Source: Channallabes apus (Eukaryota; Chordata; Actinopteri; Siluriformes; Clariidae). From it: DNA of 64,000 bases. The position numbers and the translations under genes were made by a program. This document shows, piece after piece, positions 35,655-49,700 of the stretch. Location: the NCBI GenBank assembly GCA_030522415.1, contig CM060114.1, positions 29,888,804-29,952,803 on the forward strand, in the 5' to 3' direction. Within the stretch, counting starts at the first letter, position 1; each line of letters starts with the position of its first letter. The notes beneath the pieces are model-generated. The model was not told where the DNA came from. It ran no database searches and saw only the letters and a list, made by a program, of their open reading frames with translations.

Positions 35655-38600
35655 CGCTCTCTCTCATTCTCTCTCTCTCTTTCGCTCTCGTTCTCTCTCT
35701 CTCTCTTTCTTTGGCTGTTTGCACCAAATTGGATTTTCCCTAATGTCTAATGTCACTGGAGCTCAGAGCAGTGCACCAGCCACCCTGTTGTTGTCATCCA
35801 ATTAGATTCGATTTTCCCAACCTGAAATGCTCTTAAGAGCTAATTGAGGTCTTTGCGGTGTAGCCTAGTCCATAACATGGCTCTCAGTCACGGCCGGTAA
35901 TTATACAGCTCCATAGTGTTGCCCCCTTTTTATCAATACCCGACTCCACAATTAGATAATCGTGGGTCAAGTTCTGATAAACTGATCTGCCCTTATCAAG
36001 AAGCTACTCTTCTTTTTCCATCCTGACCTCTGCAATTCACTTCTATCCTGTCTAGTCTTCAGATTCTTGTTCTTGCCCGACAGGAGTGGACCCCAATCCG
36101 TTCTTCTGCTCTTGTTCTGACATGATTTTCTGCTCAGCACGGTTGCAAAGAGTGTTTATTTGTGTCACCAGTGTTGATCCGGTCTGCTCGTTCTCTTCAG
36201 TTGTCTCGCATCGACATGTAGATATCTCTTTACAGTATGGCAGCTCAGTTTTTTACACCATTTTGTGTAAACACTCATAAAACTCTCAGGGGATCAGGAG
36301 TTTATTGAATGCTCAGAAAAGCCTGGCACCCTGGCACTAAGATCTCCCTACATAATCGCAGAGATGTTTCCACCAGTCATGCGTTTTGCACAGAGCATCG
36401 CACAAGCAGCATGGTTGATTGTGAAAAACAGCAAAATCAGATATAGTTATGGTTTCCGTACACTTCCGCTTTCTAACTGGTCTAAAACCCGACATTGATC
36501 AAAAGAGCATGGTACTGAAACATGTAGGTTACCCTTGTTGTCTGTGGTTGTATTTTCAATACATAATGCTGAGAGTTAAATCTAATTAGTTCTTAAACAG
36601 AATGTACTGTAATGTTGAGATTTGGACATATGGTGCTTTTTATATCTATCTTTCTTATCTGAACAAGCTAGTGATGGTTTCCGCAACCCACATGCCTTTT
36701 GATAACGATCAGCCAAACTATTTCTTTTAACGAATAGAATACAATTTAGAAGTAACCGTGAAACCAGTGTATACATGACATTATGTACACCAGTGTATAC
36801 ATGACATTATGTACATACTGTACATAATGTCATGTATACACTGGTTTCACGGTTACTTCTAAATTGTATTGTATGTATGTATTTTTGAACGCGTATGTAA
36901 TATGAACATCATATACAGTAATGTGCCATTATTTACAGTATTTAATAAAAAGGAACATGTGGCTACGAACCCCCCACTGCTTCCACAGGATTTAAGTGGG
37001 TGTGTTGGAGCTACAGTAGGCAGAGGTGTCAAGTAACGAAGTACAAATACTTCGTTACCTTACTTAAGTAGAAATTTTGGGTATCTATACTTTACTGGAG
37101 TAATAATTTTTCAGCCGACTTTTTACTTCTACTCCTTACATTTTTAAGCAATTATCTGTACTTTCTACTCCTTACTTTTTAAAAACAGCCTCGTTACTCT
37201 ATTTTTATGATCAGAACGCGCACAACGCCCCCCCCCCCCCCCCCGTCACATGATCAGAACGCGCACAACGCCCCCCCCCTCGTCACATGATCAGAACGCG
37301 CACAACGCCAGACCCCCCCCCCCCCCCTTTGCATGATCAGAAAGCGAGACCTTAATGTTCTTGTCGCCCCTCACGGTACTTTTACTTTTATACTTTAAGT
37401 AGTTTTGAAACCAGTACTTTTAAACTTTTACTTAAGTAAAACGCTTGGGTTGATACTTCAACTTCTAAAGAAGTATATTTGAACCCTAATATCTATACTT
37501 CTACTCAAGTAATGAATGTGAATACTTTTGACACCACTGACAGTAGGTGCTGTTACTCTTCAGCCCATGATTTAATTAATCATTTCAAGATGTGCAAACC
37601 TTTCTGTATATAAAACAGGTGTGTGTTAACACAATGCCAAGAGGAAAACACATAATCAAGGATCTTAGGTAAGCACTTGTTGTCCCACACCAATCTGGAA
37701 AGGGTTATACAGTAAAACCATTTCCAACCAATTTGTAGTTCAAGTAGGAAGCATTCAAGGCAGTTGCCAGTTTTCACCGGACTGGACGTCCCAGCACATT
37801 CACCCCAACGTCAGAACATGTCAGACTCTACAGGCCTCATTAAGTATGTTAAATGAGACCATTTCCATGTTTGGCGAAAACTACACAGCATTTCAACAGA
37901 AACACTTCATACTCATCATCAAGCACTAAAATCTTTGTCTGCAGGAAAATAGTTGAAGTTACATGAAAGAAGTTGAAGAACGTTAAAGCTTTTGGCTGAG
38001 GGTAAAATATAATACCTAATAATGATTCGATTACTTGTCACATGTACCTTACAGCACAGTAAAATGAGCTTTTTGCTTATTCCAGTTAGGAAGCTGGAGG
38101 CAGAGTGCAGGATCAGTAACCAGTAACCCACAGCCTCAACTAATTGAGCCATCACTGCCCTTATATAGGCACTAAATATGAGAGTTAAGCAAATATTCAA
38201 AATTTTTATTATTTTATAGAGTGGTAAAAACTAGGGCTGCACGATATATCGACAAATTATCATTATCGCGATAATGGTATATGCAATATCTGTATCGCAA
38301 AGAGTTTCGATAAATGAAATTTAATTTATGTGCCAAGCATTTGTGTGTCCAAATTTGACCAATCAGATGGCCCTTACTATCTTTATACCCGAAATCCGAA
38401 GTCAGAATATCTGCTGAGGGTTTTAAAGTCATTCATATTGTTTCGTAGTCTAAATATTTGCAACTTCCTTGATGTATATTTTCTTTTTAGCCTGAATTAG
38501 ATTTAATTACATCAGACGAATACATATTACCTGTTTATTTTAATATGATCATTACATATAGAAATGATTTTTTTTAAATAGCCAATAATAATAATAAAAA

Positions 38601-41600
38601 ATGCACTTCTCTAGGGAAATGTTATATCGCAAGAAATATCGTTATCGCAATATTCAACAGCATATCGCATATCGCATATTTTCCTAATATCGTGCAGCCC
38701 TAGTAAAAACATCATGAATCTATTATTGATCTTTATGTTTTTAGGTTTAGATGATCACCAACCTGCTGGTTACTAATGTCCCTGAATGTAATGAAGGGAA
38801 GGTGTTGAAGAAATCATTAACTCTTTCACACAAATTCATTACCAAAGGCTAGGAATTATGGACCAAATAAAATATTACATGTGCAGTCGTGTTTTGCTAT
38901 TACTGTGATTGGAAGGCCAAAAGTATGCGGACACCTGACCATCACCCCCAAAATTTGAAGCATACTGTATATTAATAAAGAATGTCTTTGTATGTTGAAG
39001 CATTACTTTCCCAATTGGCCTAACCTGTTCCGGTGGCGCACCATTATACCCAAAACGAGCTCCATGAAGAAATGGTGTGTTAAGGCTGTAGTAAATGAAC
39101 TGGAACTGGAGCCTCCATGACATCCCAACGTCAGTACCTGGTCTCACTAATGCTCTTGTAGTTGGACGAACAAATCCCCACTGGAACACTCTACAAAGCC
39201 TTCCTATAAAGTGGAGTAAACACAGTAGGCTATATCTGGAATAGGATTTTCAACAAGAACATCTGGTTGTGATGGTTGGGTGAGTTCTATGAAGAATTGC
39301 TAAGCTGTTATGGTTTTAATAATTAGATTGCAACACCTGGGTTGTTATGCTGCTCTTCTTGTTGTGTTTTGTTGTTAGTTTGTACGGATCTCTTGCCAAT
39401 GCTCGAAGAGATGTCAGAAAGAAAATCTCTAACATTGTACAAGTTATAAGATTTTATTCATTCACCTTTAGCTTGGATAAGAGCAGACAATGCGGCCTCC
39501 ATTCACAATCTCTTTCACATTTTGACTCCTGGAATATGATTGTTCCATAAGGGGGAAAAAAAGCTCCATAGAGCTGAATTCATTTTATTGTCACATAACG
39601 TTGCTGAGTCTAGACCTGAGCAACTGAAGGAACCCCAGATCATAACACTGTCTCCAGAGGCTTGTACAGTGGACACTATGCATTGTGTTCTCCAGAGTGA
39701 TGGGTGCATCAGGATGAGAAGAAATCTGCATGAAGTGATGCACCCATTACTCTGTAACAAGGTCAATCTGGACTTAACAGACCACATGACCTTTTCCCAT
39801 TGCTCCAAAATCCCATCTTTATGCTGCCTAGCAAATGGAGGCCTTTTTTTCTGACGTGTCTCAGGAGCAAGTGGTTTTCTTATGGACACACAGCTGTTTA
39901 GTTCCAATCCTGTAAGTTCTCATCACTTGTGTGTGTATGGAAATGCTCTTGTGTCACCATTAAAATAGCTCTGTTTTTTTTCTGATTTTTTTTTGCCATG
40001 CATCTTCACCAAGGGTTTACTGTAAGTGATCTCCACTCATGATTTCTTCCAACCCAAGTTGACCAAAGTTCAGCACCATCCTTCCAGGTTTTGATAATGT
40101 GTTGAAGCGTTCTCAACCTAGTTCCAGTCATTTCAAATCTAATGAGATGTTTTCTTTGTCTAATTCCTCCATTACTCATAACACTTTAGCGCTTTACAGC
40201 TTGAATCAACAGAAGTGGAGCCCATTAGTTTGTCCGAAGAGCTGAATGAAATTGAGATGACATCGGGAATGATTTGATCTCGAGTGTCTTCATAAGTTTC
40301 ATTGTTTTCCACATTCTATCCTTGTTTTTCCATCAAAACAAACTCATTAAGCCTTGTGTGGATTGGATTAATCACGATCTATCACGATCTATTCAATACC
40401 ATATTGAAGAAGTGTTTTTTTTTGTTCAATTAAAAACACTGCATGTATTTTTAGAGTTGTTTTGTTCTGTGATCTGCGACCGACACCCCTTGAAAGACGA
40501 CACGGCCGATCGTGATCGGTGTGTGTGTGTGTGTGTGTGTGTTTGAAGTCTATAAGTTGGGTTTCGTAACAAAAACACGGTGGCGATTGATGGAGTCATC
40601 ACATCCTCCTACACACATTACACAAACAAACACATTAACAAAAAAAATAAATCACTTTCATTCACAATGAAGTTTAATGTTGGTGCTTAGTGTGAACCCT
40701 CTCACTTGTAGCAGGTAGCAGTTGCCTGGATACGGGTTTTGTTATCTAGACTGTGCTTTTGACAGTCTATCTCTCTCTCTCTCTCTCTTTAATTTCTCCC
40801 ATGAACATATCAAGCCTCTTCAACTCTTCATACTGCTCAGTTTGTAGATTTACTGGCAGTGATTACATTGCAGGATCAAGTTGTTCCCTTAATTCATCAA
40901 GAAGAAACCGTAGAAGTACCAAGCTCTTTGGTCGTGTAAATGAAACAGATTAGTGTGATCGGTTGCACTGGGACGATGTGAATCACTGGCATTGTGATTC
41001 ATTGTGGGGTGAACTCATTCTGGTGCCATTTTATATCACTTAGTTGAAGACCAGCCTTTGTCTAATTGTCAGTGAAGAAAAATCGCAAATAGAGATGCGT
41101 TTTGGTGAATTTGGTGAAGGTTTGAGCACACATTTTCATCATGTACCGACTATTAGCAAGCTCGAAAGACAAAACATTTGTTATTTCTATATACAGCGTT
41201 TTTGTTGCATGTTGTGCGAATTTGTGTGTATATGCGCACACCCGTGTGTGTGTGTACGCGCTGTCATTACCAGTGCCACTTTCATTTCAGTAATGTTTCC
41301 CCGATGCTCCCTTTTGTGTAGGTGAGTCATTGTGCTAAATCAGTCTCGGTGGGACTCAGGTTCAAGCAGAAGAGCTCGGTTAGCCCACCCGCCTCCTCCC
41401 CTACCTCCACTCCACGCTATTACCGTAATTGCTCCACATTTTCAGCCGCTGTTGTGCACAGAGCCGCACACAGCGGGAGAGAGTGCCAGAGAATGCTCGC
41501 CCAGCTGCGAACGTTTGCAGAAAATGGGCTTCAGGGTTGTAGCGGCTTGGTTCTGAATGGGTTTCTAGCCGGAGTGCCGTAATGATAAAGGATGGAGGTT

Positions 41601-42097
41601 CGGCTTGTCTCTCCATCTCTTGGCAGATCTCTCAGGTGAGAGTTCGGTGAGTGCCGTGTCTTTTTCAGTTCTTCAGGTTCTCCAGTTTTGGGGTTTCAGT
41701 TTTCAGTTTTCAGTATAGATGATGATGATGATGATGATGGGTATTCTCAGAGCTCTGGAATTTAAAAGATCATCTTCTGGGGTTAATTATTTATTTCTGA
41801 GAGTCATAAGTTATCTTGATTGGATGTTCTATTTTAGTTTATTTTAAGATTTCCATTTGCATTTACATTTTTTGTTGAGTACGTGTACTGTATGTGTCTG
41901 TACATATTTATTGCATTTATTGTTATTGCAATGTCCCCACATTACCAGTAAGATCTGACCATTTTCACCTTTAATTATAATTTTTTTTGCTATTATTTTA
42001 TCATATTAGAAAAGCAAAGTGCATTTCGATATGGTTACTGATGGTTAGCGTTTGGTTTGGATGTCTAGTAGGCTGCATGAATCACAATGATGTACTG

Positions 42098-42166
<69 letters not shown>

Positions 42167-43669
42167 CGTGTCTGTTTTCTGTTTGCAACACAAGTGAACA
42201 GTCCAAATGTCAGCCAAATGTAATTTCCTGTTATTCTCTCTCTTACACACACACACACACACACTCTAGCGCATATTACTTCTTGATTTGTCTGTCCTGC
42301 AGGACACTAAGCTCTATTTTATATTTTATTATTATATTGTTTTATTAATAATTCATTCTCATTGTTTCTACAGAGTTTATAACACAGATATTAATCAGTG
42401 CTTACAGCATATACAGGTGTCAGTTGGTCGACAGACTGCTTTCATCAATTATGTGTCAATTATTGAGCAGAGAGATTGTCTGTTTCTCTCAAAACCTTCC
42501 GCTGTCATCGTGATTGTCATTAACCGCATCTCAAATTCCAAATTTCTGACCATATAGTCGAAAAAAATAGAACAATCGAGAACATTTAGGAGGCTGGTAT
42601 GCAGAACTGACCGTTCAGTTACACACTAACTATAATTGGAAAAAAAAAAGAATTGTTCAGTATTAGTACTCAATATCAGTCTAGAATAATATATAAATGT
42701 GTCACTTGGGACAAATTCCTACTTTAATATTTAATTAGACAATCAGATTTATTATTTACAAGCAGATGGATAGAAATATATGGCTTTTTCAAAAAAGATG
42801 ATGCTTATTAGAATAATACTTTGTGATATGTGTGGTGCCATTTTTATGTGTAAAATTTATATGTAATTTATTCACAGGGAGTAAAAAATGAATAGACTCA
42901 TGAATGAAGGCATAAGAAAACGATTGACATTTACAGAAGACTTTAGGCACCGCACAGAACAGTGATGAGACTTCTAGCTGCAGTAAAACATTAAAAAATG
43001 CAAACGTTTTAAAGAAGGCTTTACATCTGTGAATGACGATCCCGGCCGAGTTGGTGCAGAGCCCACTGCAGTCGTTTCCGTTAACATTCAGTGTGTGGAA
43101 CGCCTGATCCTTTTACAATCGATGCATAACTTGTCACCAGCTTGCGGAAGAAACACATCTGTCTGTGGGAAGTGTGCACACAATCATTCACCAACACCAC
43201 TTGTACATTACAGGAACTTGGTTGAGAGTTATTGCCACATCAGGGAGTCCGATCATGGCTCCCACCGGTGTACTGAGAAAACTTTCTAATCTTGATGGTA
43301 TTCCAGCTCTTGTGAAACACTGGTTTAAGTGCATTTGTGTAGCAGAGGATTATATAGAGAAATAAAGGAAGGTTTTGCTCCCTTAACTGTGTTCTGTTAT
43401 TCTGCATCGGAAGTCCCAGATTGACTTGAACACCCCTCGTGTTTATCTTTTAAACTTTATGTGTGTAAAATGAATGAATTTAAATACAATGGAAATGTTA
43501 ATCATTATTGGAAAAAATGTACTGTATATGAAATGTCTCGTCAGCTCGTCATCGCACGTTGCTCGGAAAAATCTGTGTGTGCCTCACGTTTCATATTCAT
43601 TATTCATTTAACACAGGGAGAAAGGAAGTTATAGAGCTTTTAGAGAAACGTTAGTTTTATTCTTTGTTT

Positions 43670-43703
<34 letters not shown>

Positions 43704-46700
43704 ATAATTATACTGATTCGGATGAGTCTTGAATGTGGGCAGTAAATGCTAATTTTGTGCTTCCTGTCAGTGAGCACTGTCAGCACTTGAGCTTGACCTT
43801 CAACATGTAGCAAAACAAACCAGAGTGAAGACTTTATGTTGTATTGTGTGGGAAAGAAACACACATTTTAATACCTAAATATCTATTAGTGTTTTCTTGA
43901 ACTGAAACATCACATACAGTATGTAATGAACTACAGACTCATTTTGTGTTAGCAAACAAAATGTAGTAATAATCTGACAGGATAAGGAAGTCAGATTGAC
44001 ATTCGCTAAAAATGTTATTATCTTATGTTGTATTAGCATAAAAAAAAGAAAGGGAGTGCTATTTAGTCAAACTATCACTTTTAAACTTCTATAGAGAGAG
44101 TGTCCTGCTAATGGCTAAATTTTGCTAACGACTGTTTTTAGCTCATGATACAAATGTGGCAAAAAAAAAAAAATCATAAATTTTTTACCCCTAAATATAT
44201 ATTAGTATTTTCTTGAGCTGAAGCATTATGTTTGTAATGAACTACATGCTCATGTCATGTTAGCAAACAAAGCGTAGCATTTTAGCTAAAAGACCTGACT
44301 ATGTTAGCGACTTTATACTATTAGCCATAATCTGACTGGAAAAAAAAGCGTTCAGATTGATATTAGCTAAAATTTTATCATCTTATTATCGTGGATTAGC
44401 ATTAAAAGGAAAAAGGTATTTAACCAACTGTCACTTTTAATTCATCTGATTCTAGGAGACTTCTATGTGTGGCTAAATCATGCTGAAGAATGTTTTAGCT
44501 AGCTAAGCAACTCCTTGGTACAAACATGACTTAGCTATCTAGTGTGTGTTGCTAATTTCTTGGTATACATTTTAGCCAAGAAAAAAAAAATCTACATACA
44601 ATGAGATCAATAAGTATTTGATCACCCTGTGATTTTGCAAGTTCTCTTATGGCGCTTTTCCACTGCATAGTACGGCACGAAACGGTTCAGTTCTACTCAC
44701 TTTTGGGGGGTTTACCACTGGGAACAGTACCTGGTACCTGGTCCTTTTTTTAGTACCACCTCAGCCGAGGTTCCAAGCGCGCCGAACCGTTACCAAAACG
44801 TGACGTGTAAACTCTGCTGGTCACTGATTAGCCGGAGAAAATCGTCATTACTGCGTCACTGAACTTGCGACACGAGACACAACAGAACCGCTATATTTAG
44901 AACAGCCAGAGAAGGATCGCACGCACCTTTTTGTATTAACCGTCGGCCTCTTTTGAAACAAACTCCTTCGTCTCGCTGTTAAAAACATCCACATGCCGAG
45001 AATGAAGAACACCATGCCGTCGATATGCTCCATTGTTGTGTTTGTTTGTGGCGCATTTACGATGACGTCACGGCAGTAACGGCGCCGCAACTAAACGACA
45101 CGTGAGTAATCCCGCCCATGCTAAAGCGTTACTACACTGCAGTGGAAGCGCAAACCGAGCCAAACTGCGCCGAATCGAAGTGAGTTGAACTGAACCGTGT
45201 CATGCCGTACTATGCAGTGGAAAAGAGGCATTACTTAGAAATCATGGAGGGGTCTATAATTTTCAGCATACAGTAGGTGCATTTCCACTGTGAGAGACAG
45301 AATCTAAAAAGAAAAATCCGGAAATCACATTGTATGATTTTTTAAAAATGTATTTGTGAATTACTGTGTCAAATAAGTATTTGTTCACTTGCTTATCAAC
45401 CAGATTTCTGACCGTCAAAGACCTGTTATTTTGCTTTTAAGTAGCCCAGCTACACTCTGCTCATGATTTAATCTAAAGGCTAGATACGTATAAAGGTTTA
45501 CTTTACTTTAATTTACTTTGCTTAAATATGCAAATAAGAAATGCATATATTTAATTTAAATTCTAAATCTGTACTGTAATTTTAGTCCTGTGATTGGAAA
45601 TTTGTTTACAGTAATGTTTAACTTGTATTTCATAAGGTTTTGCCAGTGGTGGTACACAGAAACAGGGGTCATTATTAACTATTAAAGAAAATTATGATGA
45701 TCTGTCACGGTGTGCGCCCAAATCTACTATCACTACTCGCTTACTCTGTAGGCTCACTAGACAGGCGGCACCCCCTTCTGCATTATGATCTCATTATAAA
45801 AGCAAGGCGCGGAGTTTAGTCCGAGGTCCGGGAAGTATGTGACGCGGTGATGAATTGGAGAGTGACTTTAAACAAGGAAACTAGAATTCCGCCCTTTGAT
45901 CCTCGCGGTGAGGATAGCGCGAGAAAAAGCTGCGCGAGCTCCCTCGGCACCTTTGCTCCTGCACCGTGCCTGCCTTTATTTTATTTTATCCTAAGATTTA
46001 ATTTTATTTGAATTCTACATTTGTACTGTAATTTTAGTACTGTGATTATGAATTTGTTTAACTACAATGTTTTATTTTCTTTTATCCGCTGCTACGGATG
46101 AATCCTGCAGAGAATGAACTAAGTCCTAAGGCGTCAGTCTACAGTATAGTTATATAGAGCCACTCAGCGGTAAAAGCCAGCAAACGCACAAATCCAAATG
46201 CTGCGGCCGAGTACTGCAAATTGTAGACCCCTCCATGATTTCTAAGTAAGAGAACTTGCAAAATCACAGGGTGATCAAATACTTGTTGACCTCACTGCAT
46301 GTAAAAGAAAGGTTTTGTCTTTACATTTGTCAAAATTCGCTGCTTCGATTATATATTTTTGTTTCATACATTAAAGGACCTGAAACCAGTCTCAGGAAAA
46401 TTTCTGTCTGTCTGTACAGTATGTCTGTATATCTACAGTGGTGTGAAAAACTATTTGCCCCCCTCCTGATTTCTTATTCTTTTGCATGTTAGTCACACAA
46501 AATGTTTCTGATCATCAAACACATTTAACTATTAGTCAAAGATAACACAAGTAAACACAAAATGCAGTTTTTAAATGAGGGGTTTTATTATTTAGGGAGA
46601 AAAAAAATCCAAACCTACATGGCCCTGTGTGAAAAAGTAATTGCCCCCTGAACCTAATAACTGGTTGGGCCACCCTTAGCAGCAATAACTGCAATCAAGC

Positions 46701-49700
46701 GTTTGCGATAACTTGCAACGAGTCTTTTACAGCGCTCAGGTCAGGACTTTGACTAGGCCACTCCAAAGTCTTCATTTTGTTTTTCTTCAGCCATTCAGAG
46801 GTGGATTTGCTGGTGTGTTTTGGGTCATTGTCCTGCTGCAGCACCCAAGATCGCTTCAGCTTGAGTTGACGAACAGATGGCCGGACATTCTCCATCAGGA
46901 TTTTTTGGTAGACAGTAGAATTCATGGTTCCATCTATCACAGCAAGCCTTCCAGGTCCTGAAGCAGCAAAACAACCCCAGACCATCACACTACCACCACC
47001 ATATTTTACTGTTGGTATGATGTTCTTTTTCTGAAATGCTGTGTTACTTTTGCGCCAGATGTAACGGGACACACACATTCCAAAAAGTTCAACTTTTGTC
47101 TCGTAGGTCCAGAAGGTATTTTCCCAAAAGTCTTGGCAATCATTGAGATGTTTTTTAGCAAAATTGAGACGAGCCTTAATGTTCTTTTTGCTTAAAAGTG
47201 GTTTGCGCCTTGGAAATCTGCCATGCAGGCCGTTTTTGCCCAGTCTCTTTCTTATGGTGGAGTCGTGAACACTGACCTTAATTGAGGCAAGTGAGGCCTG
47301 CAGTTCTTTAGATGTTGTCCTGGGGTCTTTTGTGGCCTCTCGGATGAGTTGTCTCTGCGCTCTTGGGGTAATTTTGGTCGGCTGGCCACTCCTGGGAAGG
47401 TTCACCACTGTTCCATGTTTTTGCCATTTGTGGATAATGGCTCTCACTGTGGTTCGCTGGAGTCCCAAAGCTTTAGAAATGGCTTTATAACCTTTACCAG
47501 ACTGATAGATCTCAATTACTTTTCTTCTCATTTGTTCCTGAATTTCTTTGGATCTTGGCATGATGTGTAGCTTTTGAGGTGCTTTTGGTCTACTTCTCTG
47601 TGTCAGGTAGCTCCTATTTAAGTGATTTCTTGATTGAAACAGGTGTGGCAGTAATCAGGCCTGGGGGTGACTACAGAAATTGAATTCAGGTGTGATAAAC
47701 CACAGTTAAGTTATTTTATAACAAGGGGGGCAAATACTTTTTCACACAGGGCCATGTAGATTTGGAGTTTTTTTTCTCCCTTAATAACGTAAACCTTCAT
47801 TTAAAAACTGCATTTTGTGTTCAATTATGTTATCTTTGACTAATAGTTAACGGTTTTTGATGAGCAGAAACATTTAAGTGTGACAAACATGCAAAAGAAT
47901 AAGAAATCAGGAAGGGAGCAAATAGTTTTTCACACCACTGTATATGTCTGTCCAGCCAATGTTATCACTGCATCATGCAAAAAATCTCCACCATATATTA
48001 AATCAAAATATTGAGTAAAAGGGACTTTATGAGCAGGTTTGTGCCAGATTACATCAGAGCAGCATCGCTGCAGGTCTCACCACAGTCGTACAAATGGGAA
48101 TAAATACAATAAAGCCTCCATGGTCCGTAGTTGGACTATAGAGAAGTTCCTAGATGGGTGGATGGATTGCATTAAAGCTGATTAGCTTGTTTTTATTTTT
48201 AACCTTTTAACTATTTCTACAATAGTTTACTTCTACAAAATGACATTATTTTACAAACTCTTTTCACATCAACAACAGGTACTAACGCTAATATAACGTG
48301 TAATATAATATAATATGAAATCATATAATATAACATATTCTTTAATATATTTTATATATACAGTATTCTTTATATATTCTTTAAGCTTTAAAATGTAAAA
48401 AACAGTGAAATTGTCCTTATTTAAGCACACGCTGGAAAACTTGAGTGCATGATAATAAAAATTAAGCACACAAAACACGAACACAAAACGGAATGTCTGC
48501 AAAGAAATACTTCTTTACAGATGTGGTTTATGCCAGCGTGACATTACACAACATAGTGTAATTATTATTACAACATGACGACATTATTACAACATGGGAG
48601 TGCATACTGTACATTGGCAAAATATTAGCTGCCAATTTTACGCTATTGGGACTGTTATTACGATTATAAAGCAGTTTTACAGGATGTGCAAATGAGGACA
48701 CTTAATAGATAATAACTAATCAGCCAGATCACTGAATCAGTACATTTAGTCCAATATCTTGATTTTCTGCATCGGGAAGCTGCATCAGCAAATCTGCTGT
48801 ATAAACCCACACACATGCACCAACCATAAAAGAAAAAAATGGTAACCTTAGTGGTAAGGTGAAAGTGACTCCCTTTTCTTCTTGCTACAGTACTGTTCTT
48901 CTTGGGACCCATGGTGCTATTTCTTCACTAAATCTTGCACGGAATGCAAAAATCCCACAAAAATATGTAAACATGCTTCGCTTGGCTTTTCAATGACAAA
49001 CAAGTTGGAAGCGGCTCCTGAATGTACAAACGCAACTTAGCCGCCATTCGGATCGGTTTGGTTGCTTGTAGTGTATGCCAAGGCAAATTTCTTGCAAAAT
49101 TCATATTATAATGTATATACACTTCAGGAAATAAAAAAGGTGATGAATATTACTGTATATTAATATAATATGAATAATATTATAATATATAACATACAGC
49201 AATAAATTTAGCATTAAAATATTAATACAGGGTTTTCTTTTCCTGAAGTGTGTTTACATTTTTGACTGAGTCTGTATATAGTTAACTTCTAATCAGAGGA
49301 GCCCAGAGGAGAACCACACAGGCATGAGAAGATGTGAAGATTCATACATCTCTTCATAGATAGAAACCTGGGTTCAGGATCAAACCAGGGACCTGGAGCT
49401 GTTCGTGTGTGTGTGTGTGGTGTGTGGTGTGTGGTGTGGTGTGTGTGTTAGTTATTAGTATGAATTTTAAAACAGTCACCTGGAGGGGTGAAGGAAGTTA
49501 AGTGGTAGGTTTTACAGCATCGTGGGTGGATTGTGTGTGCTGCTAAGATCTGCTGTGTGACCTCTGGTGTGCTCACCTCCCCTGACCTTTCCAGCCTCTG
49601 AGGCTGCTCTTTCACTTACATGACTTTCACTTTCAGAAGTTATTCCTTTTAAAAAGAGAAGTAATCAAAAATAATAATATAAGCCAAAAAATAATAATTT

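Noticed and set aside
35242..35750. Long Leu/Ser and Arg/Glu repeat frames on both strands
   Set aside because: They are pure translation artefacts of the CT-rich simple repeat.
37209..37350. CRISPR-like regular repeat
   Set aside because: A vertebrate context, only three to four units with C-run spacers, and enclosed in a hAT-like MITE. It is a minisatellite.
41332..41582. Coding exon in the GC-rich island
   Set aside because: Two overlapping frames are open, neither has a known domain, and the composition alone explains the openness. I kept it only as a possible regulatory or non-coding exon.
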